DNA from: Bradyrhizobium sp.
Lineage (GTDB): Bacteria > Pseudomonadota > Alphaproteobacteria > Rhizobiales > Xanthobacteraceae
Direction: 5' to 3'
DNA: 64,000 nt
NCBI RefSeq assembly: GCF_022844465.1
Contig: NZ_JALHLP010000004.1
Span: 129,735 to 193,734, forward strand
Positions 38,341-48,149 of this stretch are shown here, piece after piece. Positions within the stretch are counted from its first letter, which is position 1. Every line of letters starts with the position of its first letter. The notes beneath the pieces were generated by a model, which saw nothing but the letters and a program-made list of their open reading frames with translations, made no database searches and had not been told where the DNA came from. Both the position numbers and the translations under genes were made by a program.

Positions 38341-38400
38341 CCTGTTTAGCGACTTGTTTAACGTGGCTGCAAGCCGGCCGGCTCAAATCACCACGGGATA
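38341..38400 (-). ncRNA. SAM-II riboswitch
   Basis: The minus strand carries the SAM-II core in order: CGTGGTGATTTG, GCCGGCCGGC, TTGCAGCCACG and TTAAACAAG-TCGCTAAA. P1 pairs CGTGG with CCACG. The class is known upstream of methionine genes in alphaproteobacteria and binds S-adenosylmethionine. Confidence 0.93.
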
Positions 38401-38407
38401 AGCCATG

Positions 38408-38436
38408 CTGATATTCGCTTGCGCCCTTTCAGTCAA
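38408..38436 (-). promoter_or_regulatory. Promoter of the metZ transcript
   Basis: On the minus strand TTGACT (38436-38431), 17-base spacer, TATCAG (38413-38408). The predicted start falls at about 38401, right at the 5' edge of the SAM-II aptamer. Confidence 0.7.
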
Positions 38437-38564
38437 GGCGGCCATCCGATAACCCGTAAACGCCCCTGTACAAGAGGTTTGGGTGCTATAAGGGCCAGCC
38501 TGACAGGGCAACCTGAAACGCCATCCTGATCGCCATTCTATAAGCCATCCCTGGGGACCGCGCC

Positions 38565-39671
38565 GTGCCGTTCACGCTACCGCCCGACGCCGACGGAATC
38601 CTGCCCGACCGCATGATTGCGGCGATGGCGGATGCGGGCCTGATCCTGCCGGCCTATCCCTTTGTCGAAAGCCAGATCCAGCCGGCGAGCCTCGACCTGC
38701 GCCTCGGCGACGTCGCCTACCGGGTGCGCGCCAGTTTCCTGCCCGGTCCGGGCTCCACCGTCGCCGAGCGCATCGACGAATTGAAGCTGCACGAAATCGA
38801 CCTCACCGACGGCGCGGTGCTGGAGACCAACTGCGTCTACATCGTGCCGCTGCTGGAGAGCCTGGCGCTACCGCCCTCGATCGTCGCCGCCGCCAACCCG
38901 AAGAGTTCGACCGGGCGGCTCGACGTCTTCACCCGCGTGATCGCCGACGGCACCCGCCGCTTCGACATGATCGGCGCCGGCTATCACGGCCCGCTCTATG
39001 CCGAGATCAGCCCGAAGACGTTTCCGGTGCTGCTGCGCGAGGGCTCCAGGCTGAGCCAGGTGCGCTTCCGCACCGGCGACGCCATCCTCGGCGCCGACGA
39101 GCTTGACGCGCTGCATCGCGCGGAGCGGCTGGTCGACATCGACGACGCGGACCTCGCCCAGGGCGTGGCGCTGTCGGTCGATCTGTCCGGAGCCAAGGCC
39201 AAGGGCTTTGTCGGCTACCGCGCCAAGCGCCATACCGGCGTGATCGATATCGACCGCCGCGGCGGCTATGCGGTCGATGAATTCTGGGAGCCGATCCCGG
39301 CGCGGCCAGACGGCAGCCTGATCCTCGATCCCGGCGAGTTCTACATCCTGGCCTCGAAGGAAGCCGTGCAGGTGCCGCCGGACTACGCCGCGGAAATGGT
39401 GCCGTTCGATCCCCTGGTCGGCGAATTCCGGGTGCATTACGCCGGATTCTTCGATCCCGGTTTCGGCTATGCCGGCGCCGGCGGCAAGGGTTCGCGGGCG
39501 GTGTTGGAGGTGCGCTCGCGCGAGGTGCCGTTCATCCTCGAGCACGGCCAGATCGTCGGCCGGCTGGTCTATGAAAAAATGCTGTCGCGGCCGGACACCC
39601 TGTACGGCCAGAAGATCGGTTCGAATTACCAGGCCCAGGGCCTGAAGCTCTCCAAGCATTTCCGGGTGTAG
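38565..39671 (+). CDS. dcd: 2'-deoxycytidine 5'-triphosphate deaminase, double-length form
   Basis: 368 residues, about twice the length of the E. coli enzyme. The N-terminal half has SLDLRLGDVAYR and NPKSSTGRLDVFTRVI; the C-terminal half repeats the dUTPase-like fold with FDPGFGYAGAGGKGSRAVLEVRS and EHGQIVGRLVYEKM. This long form is usual in Bradyrhizobium relatives. It converts dCTP to dUTP for dTMP synthesis. The start is GTG 38565. Confidence 0.88.
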   Translation: MPFTLPPDADGILPDRMIAAMADAGLILPAYPFVESQIQPASLDLRLGDVAYRVRASFLPGPGSTVAERIDELKLHEIDLTDGAVLETNCVYIVPLLESLALPPSIVAAANPKSSTGRLDVFTRVIADGTRRFDMIGAGYHGPLYAEISPKTFPVLLREGSRLSQVRFRTGDAILGADELDALHRAERLVDIDDADLAQGVALSVDLSGAKAKGFVGYRAKRHTGVIDIDRRGGYAVDEFWEPIPARPDGSLILDPGEFYILASKEAVQVPPDYAAEMVPFDPLVGEFRVHYAGFFDPGFGYAGAGGKGSRAVLEVRSREVPFILEHGQIVGRLVYEKMLSRPDTLYGQKIGSNYQAQGLKLSKHFRV

Positions 39672-39675
39672 AGCG

Positions 39676-40920
39676 CTATTGCGCCAGCAGTGCGCCGCCC
39701 CACGCTGCTCCGGCGACGAGCAACAGTCCGGGAATCAGGCGTAACGCGAACGTCCGGCTTCCGCTGCTCCAGGCGAAGACGATCTTGCTGATGGTGTTGG
39801 TCGAGAGCGCGACGAGAATGGGCAGCACGGCGTCCGCAGCCGTCATCTTTCCGGATGCCACCAGCGAGGCAATGGCGATGGCGGGGGAATGGGTATCGAC
39901 AAAGCCGGCCGCGGCGGCCGCGACGATCACCCCGGCCGCGCCGAACCATTCCCGCAGCGCCGCCGAGGCGATCAGCACGGCGGAGAGCGTCAGCGAGAAC
40001 ACCAGTGCGACCGGAAGGCTGAACGCGTGTCCCGGCTGCGGGTCGGCCGCGTCTCTCTCGCGCAAGGCGCGGAATGTGAAGGCGGCGCCATAGGCGACGG
40101 CGGCAATGCCGGCGCAGATCAGCGGCACCGACAGCGCGCGCAGCGTGGTCGCGCTGGTGGCCGCCAGCACCAGGCTCAATTGGACGATCGTGGCGACGGT
40201 CGAGAGCGCCGCGCCCGCGATCGCTGCGCTGATGACGGCAGGGCTCTTCTGAGCCCGCGCGCCCATGGCGCCGATCGTCGCCGTGCTCGAAACGAAACCG
40301 GATGCGAGGCCGGCGATCGGCAACCCAAAACGCGCGCCGAGCAGCCGCACCAGAATGTATCCCGCCGCGCTGATCGCCATCACCAGAATAACGACGGTCC
40401 AGATCGCGCGCGGATTAAGCGCGCCATAAGGACCAAGCGCCTGATTGGGCAGCAGCGGAAGCACGACCAGCGTCGCGCCGGCCAGGATCAGCGCGTCTCT
40501 CACCTCATTCTGGGTGAGCACGGATCGGACGAAATGATGCAGCGGCGCTCGCGCCGCGAGCAGCGCGGCAAGGCCGACCGCCGTTCCTGCCGCCAGGCCC
40601 GGCTGCTGCATCGCCAATCCGCCCAGCAGCGCGGTCAGGATCAGCGCGATCTCGGTCGTCAGCCCGGGATCGTCGCCGCGGGATCGGAAATAGGCGATGG
40701 CGGTCAGCGCCGCGACGCCGGCAACGGTGACGGCCAGCATGATCGCGCCGCCCACCATGACGCTGGTCGCGCCGGCGAGGGAGACGACGGTGAAGGTGCG
40801 TAACCCGGCCGGGGAACGGGACGGGCCGGCTCCCTTGCGGCGCTCCCGCTCGGCGCCGATCAGGAGACCGATGCCAAGCGCCGCCAGGAGGTTCAGGACC
40901 ACGGAAGGCAGATCAGGCAT
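39676..40920 (-). CDS. MgtC/SapB-DUF4010 family membrane protein
   Basis: 414 residues, about a dozen membrane segments. The N-terminal part (LAALGIGLLIGAERERR, AGLRTFTVVSLAGA) is MgtC/SapB-like and the C-terminal part matches the DUF4010 pattern (VSSTATIGAMGARAQ, STNTISKIVFAWSSG). Function is unproven; possibly ion or small-solute transport. ATG 40920. It is divergent from the VIT-family gene and convergent with dcd. Confidence 0.8.
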   Translation of the reverse strand: MPDLPSVVLNLLAALGIGLLIGAERERRKGAGPSRSPAGLRTFTVVSLAGATSVMVGGAIMLAVTVAGVAALTAIAYFRSRGDDPGLTTEIALILTALLGGLAMQQPGLAAGTAVGLAALLAARAPLHHFVRSVLTQNEVRDALILAGATLVVLPLLPNQALGPYGALNPRAIWTVVILVMAISAAGYILVRLLGARFGLPIAGLASGFVSSTATIGAMGARAQKSPAVISAAIAGAALSTVATIVQLSLVLAATSATTLRALSVPLICAGIAAVAYGAAFTFRALRERDAADPQPGHAFSLPVALVFSLTLSAVLIASAALREWFGAAGVIVAAAAAGFVDTHSPAIAIASLVASGKMTAADAVLPILVALSTNTISKIVFAWSSGSRTFALRLIPGLLLVAGAAWGGALLAQ

Positions 40921-41100
40921 GTTCGTCCTGTTCGCGCGATGTCTCGGCCTGCCCTGGTCGCCGCAGCGCTAGGTTTGAGTCGACTACCGCGGCATCGCCG
41001 GATGTTGATCCAGATCATCGCCCACGGCTCGCCGTCTTGGAAAGCTTTATGGCTGAGGGCGGCGGCAAGAGCGAGCGGTCGTCTGACAGGAAGATCATCA

Positions 41101-41796
41101 ATGGCTCGCCTCCACCGCGAGAATCACCTCGTCGAGCGCATCGGCTGGCTGAGAGCCGCCGTGCTCGGCGCCAATGACGGAATTATCTCGACCGCCAGCC
41201 TGATCGTGGGGGTGGCGTCCGCCGCGGCATCCCGCGACGATATCCTGCTGACCGGCGTTGCCGGGCTGGTGGCGGGCGCGATGTCGATGGCCGCCGGCGA
41301 GTATGTATCGGTCAGTTCGCAGTCCGATACCGAGCATGCCGACCTCGCGCGCGAGAAACGCGAGTTGGCCGACGATCCCGACTTCGAGCGCGAGGAGCTT
41401 GCCCAGTTCTATGTCGCGCGCGGCGTCCAGCAAGGGCTGGCGCGCGAGGTCGCGCAGCAATTGATGGCAAAGGACGCCTTGGCCGCACATGCGCGCGACG
41501 AACTCGGCATCTCCGAGATCACGAGCGCACGTCCGGTGCAGGCGGCGCTGGCGTCGGCCGCGACGTTCGCTGTCGGCGCGGCGGCGCCGATGGTGCTGGT
41601 GCTGGCGTCCCCCTCCAACATTCTGATCCCGGTCGTGTCAGGGGGATCTCTGTTGTTTCTCGCCCTGCTCGGTGCGACCGGCGCGAAGGCCGGCGGCGCC
41701 GGACTGTTGAAGCCGACTATCCGCGTCACGTTCTGGGGCGCCTTCGCGATGGCGTTGACCGCCGGCATCGGCGCCGTGTTCGGCAGGGTGGTCTGA
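41101..41796 (+). CDS. VIT1/CCC1-family iron or manganese transporter
   Basis: 231 residues. ANDGIISTASLIVGV near residue 25 and GAMSMAAGEYVSVSSQSD near residue 62 are family signatures, followed by a cytosolic acidic metal-binding segment and three further membrane helices. It exports or sequesters Fe2+ or Mn2+. ATG 41101 is chosen since upstream in-frame residues are not family-like. Confidence 0.88.
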   Translation: MARLHRENHLVERIGWLRAAVLGANDGIISTASLIVGVASAAASRDDILLTGVAGLVAGAMSMAAGEYVSVSSQSDTEHADLAREKRELADDPDFEREELAQFYVARGVQQGLAREVAQQLMAKDALAAHARDELGISEITSARPVQAALASAATFAVGAAAPMVLVLASPSNILIPVVSGGSLLFLALLGATGAKAGGAGLLKPTIRVTFWGAFAMALTAGIGAVFGRVV

Positions 41797-41815
41797 ACGC
41801 GAAGACGCGCGATGC

Positions 41816-43153
41816 TTACGGCGACGACAACTTCGCTGCCGGCGTCACGCGCCATACCGCGTTGCCGACATCGTCGGCCACCAGCAGCGCACCCTGCTTG
41901 TCGAGCCGCACGCCGACCGGCCGGCCTCGGGCCTCGCCCTTGTCGTTGAGAAAGCCGGTCAGCACGTCCTGCGGCTTGCCCGCAGGCTTGCCGTCGGCAA
42001 AGGGCACGAAGATCACCTTGTAGCCGGCGCGCGGTTTGCGGTTCCAGGAGCCGTGCTGGCCGATGAAGGCGCCGTTGGCCATGTCAGGCGGAAACAGGTT
42101 TGCGGTGTTGAAGGCCAGGCCGAGGGGGGCGGTATGCGCGCCCAGCGCGTAATCTGGAGCGAGCGCTTTCTGAACTAGGTCGGCCCGCTGCGGCTCGACG
42201 CGCATATCGACGCGGTCGCCGAAATAACTGTAGGGCCATCCATAGAAAGCGCCGTCCTTCACCGACGTCATGTAATCCGGCACCAGATCATTGCCGAGTT
42301 CGTCGCGTTCATTGACGACGACCCAGAGTTTCCCGGTCTGCGGGTTGAAGGCCGGTCCGTTCGGATTGCGCAAGCCGGAGGCGAACACCCGCCATTGGCC
42401 GCTCGCGCGATCGACTTCAAGAACGGAAGCGCGATCCTTCTCCGCCTCCATGCCGTTTTCGCCGATATTGCTGTTGGAGCCGACGGTTGCATAAAGCTTG
42501 CTGCCATCGGCGCTGGCCGCCAGATCCTTGGTCCAGTGGTGATTGAGGCGGCCGGCCGGCAGATCCGCGAGCTTGACGCCGGCAGCGTCGATGTTGACAT
42601 CTCCGCTGCGGTAGGGAAACTTCATGATCGCGTCGGAATTGGCAACGTAGAAATCATCGCCGACCAGCGCCATGCCGAACGGCGAGTTCAGCCCGCTGAC
42701 AAAGGTGCTTCTGGTTTCGGCCACGCCGTCGCCGTCGGCGTCGCGCAACAGCGTGATGCGGTTGGCGCTCGGCGCGCCGGCGCCGGCGCGGCGCATCACC
42801 AGCTTCGTGATCCAGCCTTTCAGTCCCTTGTCGGCGTCGGGCTTGGGCGGCGCATTGCTTTCCGCGACCAGCGCGTCGCCATTCGGCAGCACGTAGACCG
42901 TGCGCGGATGTTGCAGCCCGGTGGCGAACGCGGTCACCGCCAGCCCGCGCGCGGCGGTGGGTGTCTCGCCGGCCGGCCAGCCGGTGGCGGTCGCGATGTT
43001 GACCGTCGGCAACCATAACTGTTCCGGCGGCGGCAGGTCAGGCGAGGGCCCATAGCTCTTCTCAACGGTGGCGCCGTCCCGCGGGTCGCTGCAGGCGGTG
43101 AGTTGCAGCGCCAGCGCGGCGATCGAGAGGGCCAGGACCGGGTTCACTTGCAT
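41816..43153 (-). CDS. PQQ-dependent sugar dehydrogenase-like lipoprotein (sorbosone dehydrogenase family)
   Basis: 445 residues. The N-terminus is a lipoprotein signal with lipobox LTAC, so it is lipid-anchored in the periplasm. Beta-propeller motifs include [53 protein letters not shown] and [16 protein letters not shown], typical of soluble aldose/sorbosone dehydrogenases using PQQ. ATG 43153 follows CAGGAAAG. Physiological sugar unknown. Confidence 0.85.
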   Translation of the reverse strand: MQVNPVLALSIAALALQLTACSDPRDGATVEKSYGPSPDLPPPEQLWLPTVNIATATGWPAGETPTAARGLAVTAFATGLQHPRTVYVLPNGDALVAESNAPPKPDADKGLKGWITKLVMRRAGAGAPSANRITLLRDADGDGVAETRSTFVSGLNSPFGMALVGDDFYVANSDAIMKFPYRSGDVNIDAAGVKLADLPAGRLNHHWTKDLAASADGSKLYATVGSNSNIGENGMEAEKDRASVLEVDRASGQWRVFASGLRNPNGPAFNPQTGKLWVVVNERDELGNDLVPDYMTSVKDGAFYGWPYSYFGDRVDMRVEPQRADLVQKALAPDYALGAHTAPLGLAFNTANLFPPDMANGAFIGQHGSWNRKPRAGYKVIFVPFADGKPAGKPQDVLTGFLNDKGEARGRPVGVRLDKQGALLVADDVGNAVWRVTPAAKLSSP

Positions 43154-43331
43154 GGCGGACTTTCCTGAGGCTCCCCTACAACGCTGCCGACCGGCAAACG
43201 GTTCACAACGGCCGGACCCGCCCGCCTGCAATCCAGCAGGGCCCCCTTGCGCCCGCCGCACGTGGAATCACCAGCGACCGTGCTAGGAAGCAGCGCGGCG
43301 CGGCCCCAAGTCTGTGCGCGCGGGAGCAGAA

Positions 43332-44771
43332 ATGTCCGACCTCGGCGTTGCCGAAATTCCAGTCGATGAGGACGAGCGCCCGCTGCCGCCGCCGGAAGCG
43401 CCGGTGAAGAACGCGCTGATCGACGGTCCGATCCTGCCGACACTGCTGTGGCTCGCCTGGCCGAACGTGATCGCGCTGACCGCGGGCACCTGCGTCGTCA
43501 TCGCCGAGACCTCCTATATCGGCCGCCTCGGCGTGGAATCGCTGGCGGCGATGGCGCTGGTGTTTCCTGCCGTGATCCTGACCATGACGATGTCGGGCGG
43601 CGCCATGGGCGGTGGCGTAGCGTCGGCAATTGCGCGCGCGATCGGCGCCGGCGACATCGACCGAGCCTCGACGCTGGCCTCGCATGCGCTGCTGATCGGC
43701 CTCTGCTTCGGGCTGACCTTCATGCTGGGGATGCTGATCTTCGGTCCGAAGCTGCTGGAGCTGCTCGGCGGCCGCGGCAACGTGCTGGCGGAGGCGGTCG
43801 CCTATACGCAGATTTTCTTCGGCGGTGCCGTGGCGCCCTGGTTGATGAACACGATGGCGGGGATCCTGCGCGGCACCGGCAACATGAAGCTGCCGTCGCT
43901 GCTGATGCTTTCGTCCGCGATCTGCCAGATCGTTCTCGGCGGCACGCTTGGCCTCGGGCTCGGCCCGATCCCGCAATTCGGCATGCGCGGCGTCGCCGCC
44001 GGCTCGCTGATCGCCTACCTGGTCAGCATCGCCGTGATGTCCTGGTACCTGTTTTCGGGCCGGGCCCGCGTCATTCCCAAGATCAGGGGCCTTCGCATCC
44101 GCATGGCGATGTTCGTCGACATCCTCAAGGTCGGCGCCCTCTCCTGCTTCTCGCCATTGCAGTCGGTGCTGACCATCAGCATTTTCACCTACATGCTGGC
44201 GAGTTTCGGCACTGAGATTCTGGCCGGTTACGGCATCGGCGCGCGGCTCGAATTCATGCTGACCTCGATCGCATTTGCGGTCGGCATCGCCTCGGTGCCG
44301 ATGGTGGGCATGGCGATCGGCGCGCAACGCGTCGCGCGCGCGCGCAGGATCTGCTGGATCGCGGGACTCGTCGCGTTTACCGGCGTCGGCACGGTCGCGA
44401 CCTTCATCGCGATCTTTCCCGACATCTGGGTCAATCTGTTTACGGATGATGCGAGCGTGCGCGCCGCAAGCCGGCAGTATCTGTCCACGGCGGCGCCGAT
44501 GTATGCCTTCCTCGGCCTTGCCACGACCTGCTATTTTTCATCGCAGGGCGCGGCCAAGGTGATCGGCCCGGTGCTGGCACAGACCGCGCGTTTGCTGTTC
44601 ATCGCCACCGGCGGCTGGTGGCTGTCGACGCATGGGGCCACCGCCCAGAACTTCTTCACGCTGGCCGCCGCCTCCATGGTGCTGCTCGGCCTGCTGTCGT
44701 GCGTCAGCGTGCTCCTGACCCGCTGGGAGCCGAAGCCGCGCGTGCCTGCGGCGAGGTCGGCGGTGTTGTGA
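43332..44771 (+). CDS. MATE family efflux transporter
   Basis: 479 residues with twelve membrane segments in two repeats (LLWLAWPNVIALTAGTCVVI; SCFSPLQSVLTISIFTYML). It exports organic cations or drugs in exchange for Na+ or H+. ATG 43332 is chosen over a start 18 bases upstream. No regulator is adjacent. Substrate unknown. Confidence 0.88.
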   Translation: MSDLGVAEIPVDEDERPLPPPEAPVKNALIDGPILPTLLWLAWPNVIALTAGTCVVIAETSYIGRLGVESLAAMALVFPAVILTMTMSGGAMGGGVASAIARAIGAGDIDRASTLASHALLIGLCFGLTFMLGMLIFGPKLLELLGGRGNVLAEAVAYTQIFFGGAVAPWLMNTMAGILRGTGNMKLPSLLMLSSAICQIVLGGTLGLGLGPIPQFGMRGVAAGSLIAYLVSIAVMSWYLFSGRARVIPKIRGLRIRMAMFVDILKVGALSCFSPLQSVLTISIFTYMLASFGTEILAGYGIGARLEFMLTSIAFAVGIASVPMVGMAIGAQRVARARRICWIAGLVAFTGVGTVATFIAIFPDIWVNLFTDDASVRAASRQYLSTAAPMYAFLGLATTCYFSSQGAAKVIGPVLAQTARLLFIATGGWWLSTHGATAQNFFTLAAASMVLLGLLSCVSVLLTRWEPKPRVPAARSAVL

Positions 44772-44780
44772 ATGGAGGCT

Positions 44781-44882
44781 GTCATTCCGGGATGGTCCGC
44801 AGGACCAGACCCGGAATCTCGAGATTCTCAGGTGCGCAATTGCGCACCATAGTTCGATGCTCGCATCGCCCCGGAATGACGG
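44781..44882. repeat. Palindromic intergenic repeat, 'cgtcattccgggg' family, copy 3
   Basis: Element with ends GTCATTCCGGGATGG and CCCCGGAATGAC between two convergent genes, including the inner GTGCGCAATTGCGCAC dyad. Closest in structure to the copy at 5015. Confidence 0.85.
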
Positions 44883-44887
44883 AAACA

Positions 44888-45364
44888 CTACCGTCGCTTG
44901 TGACGCCGGCCCAGACGGGGGCCACCGACATTCGCTATCTGCATCAGTTGCGGGACCATGCTGATCAGCTCGCCGCCGCCACCGAGCATGCCCATGAAGT
45001 CGCCGCCACCCATGCTGACGCCGTAAGCATCGGGCAGATGGCTGCCGCCATATCCGCCGCTGAAGCCGGCCGGAATTCCGCCGCCGAAGCCGGGGATGCC
45101 GCCGCCCATCATGCCGCCAAAACCGCCGCCGCCTTCCATCATGCGGCCCATCATCGGGCCCATGGTCTGCATCAGCGCGGCGAAGCGGCGCTTGCCCATC
45201 TTCGCCTTCATCATTTCCAGCATCGGCGCCATCTGCGTCATCATGTCTTCGCCACCGCCGCTGCCACCAAATCCCGCGAACTGCGCCTTTGCCGGCGTTG
45301 TCGCCAGCGTAAACAGCAAAAGCAGTGCGGCCAGCTGGCCGATGGCCTTGTCAGATCCAGTCAT
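44888..45364 (-). CDS. Gly/Met-rich secreted protein, uncharacterised
   Basis: 158 residues with a signal peptide (to TPAKA). The mature part is rich in Gly and Met, with repeated GGG and MM pairs (MMTQMAPMLEMMKAKMG; MMGRMMEGGGGFGG). Methionine clusters can bind copper but this is speculation. ATG 45364. No related gene is adjacent. Confidence 0.6.
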   Translation of the reverse strand: MTGSDKAIGQLAALLLLFTLATTPAKAQFAGFGGSGGGEDMMTQMAPMLEMMKAKMGKRRFAALMQTMGPMMGRMMEGGGGFGGMMGGGIPGFGGGIPAGFSGGYGGSHLPDAYGVSMGGGDFMGMLGGGGELISMVPQLMQIANVGGPRLGRRHKRR

Positions 45365-45462
45365 GGTTCGACTCCTCATGCGCGGGAAAGCCGCGGTCGC
45401 GGCGCCATCCGGACGCATGCGGCGACGCTAGGAGAGGGCGGAAGCGCAATCTGTGAGAAAGA

Positions 45463-45822
45463 TCACGTACGCACCGCCTCGACATTGTTGCCGTCGGGGT
45501 CGATCAGGAACGCCGCGTAGTAGGTCGGGCTGTAATCCGCCCGCGGCCCCGCGCCGCCATTGTCGCGGCCGCCGGCCTTGAGGCCTTCGGCGTGAAATTT
45601 CTGGACCGCCGCGTGATCGCTGGCGCGGAACGCGACATGCGCGCCGGCGCCGGCCTTCCCCGCGTGCCGGTAAAGCCAGAGCGCCGGCGCGTCCTTTGGC
45701 CCGAAGCCCGCGCCGGCGTCGTCGCGCGAGCACAGCACGAAGCCGAGAGGGGCCAGTGCGGCCGTATAGAAGCGCACGCTGGCGTCGAGGTCGCCGACGC
45801 GTAGTCCGATATGGTCGTACAT
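45463..45822 (-). CDS. VOC family (glyoxalase/bleomycin resistance-like) protein
   Basis: 119 residues, the size of a single VOC unit. It begins YDHIGLRVGDLDASVRFYTAAL and ends YYAAFLIDPDGNNVEAV, with the metal-ligand positions H4 and E116 present. Reaction unknown. It is directly upstream of nothing co-directional; the AraC gene lies 50 bp away on the same strand upstream. Confidence 0.88.
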   Translation of the reverse strand: MYDHIGLRVGDLDASVRFYTAALAPLGFVLCSRDDAGAGFGPKDAPALWLYRHAGKAGAGAHVAFRASDHAAVQKFHAEGLKAGGRDNGGAGPRADYSPTYYAAFLIDPDGNNVEAVRT

Positions 45823-45874
45823 GGTGTTCTCCAGTGCAAAGCGCGCGATGTCGCGCGGCATGGAGAAACCCTAG

Positions 45875-46714
45875 TCAGTTGAGCGCAAGGCGTTCTTGGA
45901 GAATCTTGCGGTCGCCGCGGGAGGCCTGCCGGAACTTGAGCGGCGAGACGCCGGCGGCGCGGTGGAAGGTGCGGACGAAATTCGAGAGGTCGGCAAAGCC
46001 GACGTCATAGGCGATATCGGTGATCGGACCGTCGTCGTCGGCAAGCCGGCGCGCCGCGTGGCGCAGCCGCGAACGCAACAGGTATTGGTGCGGGGTGACG
46101 CCGAGCACGTGCGAGAACAGCCGCAGGAAATGAAACGGGCCGACGCCGGCCTGGCGGGCGGCGTCGTCGAGATTGATCTGACGGTGCGAATGGGCATCGA
46201 TCCACAGCGCGGTTTCCACCGCGCGGCGGCGGTCGCGCGCCGCGTCCATGCCCGCCTTGCGCGGCTTGTCGGAAACCACCTCGACAAAGCGGCTCGCCAG
46301 CAGGAGGCCGATTTCGTCGAGGCCGACGTCGCTGCCGCCGTCTGCTGCCGCTTGCGCCAGTTCGCCGAGCACCACCAGTTCCGGCAGCGGCGGCGCGCAG
46401 CCGATCTGCCATGGCCGCCTGCCGTCGCCGATTGCCTCCACCAGTTCGGGGGCAAGGAAGAACGACAGGCACTCGTCGCCGCAGACGTGGTCGTGGGTGC
46501 AGGTGTATTCGTCGCCGGGGTAGCCGACCAGCACCGACCCCGCCACCAGCTCGCTGAACCTGCCGCGGCAGTGCAGACCGAAGCTGCCTTTGCGCACGTA
46601 GGAGATCGAGTGGCCGCGATGCTGTTCGACAAACGGCTTGTCGTCCGGCCCGGCGCTGCAGCGATAGTCGGACACCGAGATGGAGTTGCGATCGATCAGC
46701 GTGGTCGCGATCAT
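45875..46714 (-). CDS. AraC family transcriptional regulator
   Basis: 279 residues. The N-terminal part contains [20 protein letters not shown], a cupin-like effector domain, and cysteines in [14 protein letters not shown] that could bind a metal. The C-terminal AraC double HTH runs from about residue 175, with [24 protein letters not shown] and [25 protein letters not shown]. Start ATG 46714. It may control the VOC gene that follows. Confidence 0.88.
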   Translation of the reverse strand: MIATTLIDRNSISVSDYRCSAGPDDKPFVEQHRGHSISYVRKGSFGLHCRGRFSELVAGSVLVGYPGDEYTCTHDHVCGDECLSFFLAPELVEAIGDGRRPWQIGCAPPLPELVVLGELAQAAADGGSDVGLDEIGLLLASRFVEVVSDKPRKAGMDAARDRRRAVETALWIDAHSHRQINLDDAARQAGVGPFHFLRLFSHVLGVTPHQYLLRSRLRHAARRLADDDGPITDIAYDVGFADLSNFVRTFHRAAGVSPLKFRQASRGDRKILQERLALN

Positions 46715-46726
46715 TCCTGGAAATCT

Positions 46727-46766
46727 ATCGCGTTTTCGAGCGAAGTGGAAACCGGTTCGCGTCAAG
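46727..46766. repeat. Partial repeat of the 'gcgttttcgagcgaagtggaaacc' family
   Basis: ATCGCGTTTTCGAGCGAAGT and GGAAACCGGTTCGCGT lie in the 55-base spacer between the AraC and methyltransferase genes. It resembles half of the element at 24488. Confidence 0.6.
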
Positions 46767-46769
46767 AAA

Positions 46770-47348
46770 CTAGGTATGCGCCCGGGGCGTGGCCACCGGC
46801 AGCAGCACGTCGAACAGCGTCTTGCTGACGGTGGGGCGGGCGCCCTCGATCGAGAGCAGCCGGCGCTTGGAGATCGCCCCGCCGTGCGGCGAAATCTCAT
46901 CCGCGTAGCGACCGGCCTCGAGCACGCGATGGCAGGGCACGATGATCATGAAGGGGTTGCGGGCGATCGCCTGCGCCACCGAACGGACCGCGCTGGGCAC
47001 GCGCAAGGTCGCGGCCACTTCCGCATAGGTGCAGGTTTGCCCGCGCGGGATCGCGCGCGCGGCGGCGTAGACGCGCTGGCTGAAATATGGAATCCCGGCC
47101 ATGTCCAGCGTGACGCCGGAAAGGTCGGCCGCCCCGCCGCGCAACAGCGCCGCGATGCCGGCGATCGCAGCCTCGACATCGGCAGGCGGATCGAGTTCGC
47201 GCGCGCCCGGATAGAGCTGGTAGAGCCGCCGCCGCGTCTCGATCTCGCGGGCTTCCGCAAGCTGCACGCCGACAACGCCCGACGGCCGCCACGCTATGCC
47301 GCAGCGGCCGATCGCCGTATCGAAAATAGTGTAGCCAAGCCCCGTCAT
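46770..47348 (-). CDS. ogt: Methylated-DNA-[protein]-cysteine S-methyltransferase
   Basis: 192 residues. The active site IIVPCHRVL near residue 138 has the methyl-acceptor cysteine, with [25 protein letters not shown] before it. It repairs O6-alkylguanine in DNA. No Ada-type N-terminal domain is fused, although an AraC gene is next door. ATG 47348; GTG 47354 possible. Confidence 0.9.
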   Translation of the reverse strand: MTGLGYTIFDTAIGRCGIAWRPSGVVGVQLAEAREIETRRRLYQLYPGARELDPPADVEAAIAGIAALLRGGAADLSGVTLDMAGIPYFSQRVYAAARAIPRGQTCTYAEVAATLRVPSAVRSVAQAIARNPFMIIVPCHRVLEAGRYADEISPHGGAISKRRLLSIEGARPTVSKTLFDVLLPVATPRAHT

Positions 47349-47483
47349 CGCCACCCGTCCCGTTGCGAATCATAGCATCGCCATCCGCCGGCGCATCCGG
47401 AATTTTGCCCGGGCTGTGGACGAGAGGGGGCGGGGAGGCGCTTGGCTGACAGCGCGCGGTCGGCTAATGATGGGCGCACCAAG

Positions 47484-47557
47484 GCGGGCGTAGTTCAATG
47501 GTAGAACGGCAGCTTCCCAAGCTGCATACGAGGGTTCGATTCCCTTCGCCCGCTCCA
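47484..47557 (+). tRNA. tRNA-Gly (CCC anticodon)
   Basis: The 74-nt cloverleaf has acceptor GCGGGCG pairing with CGCCCGC, discriminator T and encoded CCA. The anticodon loop TTCCCAA has anticodon CCC with stem GCAGC/GCTGC, and the T-arm contains GGTTCGATTCC. Confidence 0.96.
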
Positions 47558-47734
47558 TCCTGCTTCGCGCCAGAACCTGAAACCCGGCACGCTGCGCTCG
47601 ATCTTTCGACAGGTGGAACTCGGCTTCTTCGTGCCGACGGGCGGGTTGTGATTTGTTAAGCCTGTCGCCGGATCGACCGTCGATGCTGGGCGACACCGGC
47701 CTATCTTTCACCGGCGATCGCGGGTAGGGTGGCT

Positions 47735-48056
47735 TCGTCGCAAGACGATGGCGCTGAACCTTAGAGTGGACTGCGGGCAGACCCGGGGGCAGTACCCGGC
47801 GCCTCCACCTTAGCAGCCTGAGCTTAAAGGTCTCATTGCGGTGAGATCGATTCCGCCGCAAGGCCGAATCCCAGGGCTGCTATGGCGGGGGCGAACCAGG
47901 ATCGATGGTCGCAAAGAAGCTCTGAATTGTGCTCGGCATGATACCGCCGTTATCGGGTCAAAAACCTAAATGCAAACGATAACGTTGCATTGAACGAAGT
48001 GCGCCTCGCGGCGTAACCTGTTCGGGGTTGGTCCACCTGGCAACAGAACGGCCATT
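47735..48056 (+). ncRNA. ssrA: Circularly permuted two-piece tmRNA
   Basis: The acceptor piece ends around 47807 (CGCCTCC at 47800-47806, discriminator A) and precedes the coding piece, which begins GGGGGCG at 47887. These pair as a 7-bp acceptor stem with a G3-U70 wobble, the alanine identity signal. The tag frame at 47972-48016 encodes ANDNVALNEVRLAA then stop. The piece order and the 77-base intervening segment are those of alphaproteobacterial permuted ssrA. The outer ends are approximate. Its role is ribosome rescue with SmpB. Confidence 0.92.
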
Positions 48057-48092
48057 GCCGCGTCAGCCCTCGGGCTGGCGCGGCTTTTATTT
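48057..48092 (+). terminator. Intrinsic terminator of ssrA
   Basis: GCCGCGTCAGCC (48057-48068), loop CTCG, GGCTGGCGCGGC (48073-48084), then TTTTATTT. A 12-bp stem with one G-T pair. Confidence 0.88.
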
Positions 48093-48149
48093 ATGGCAAA
48101 GTTCGCTCGCCGTGTTAGGCGTAGGCGGTCGCAGAAAAAGGAGCGCGCA

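Noticed and set aside
45875..47348. Ada-type bifunctional adaptive-response gene split in two
   Set aside because: The AraC protein has its own full cupin-like domain and lacks the Ada methyl-phosphotriester motif, and the methyltransferase is a complete Ogt; adjacency alone is not enough.
47370..47861. 163-residue open frame on the minus strand, including AKGIEPSYAAWEAAVLPLNYAR-like sequence
   Set aside because: It runs antisense through tRNA-Gly and the tmRNA acceptor piece. This peptide is a well-known annotation artefact of antisense tRNA-Gly.
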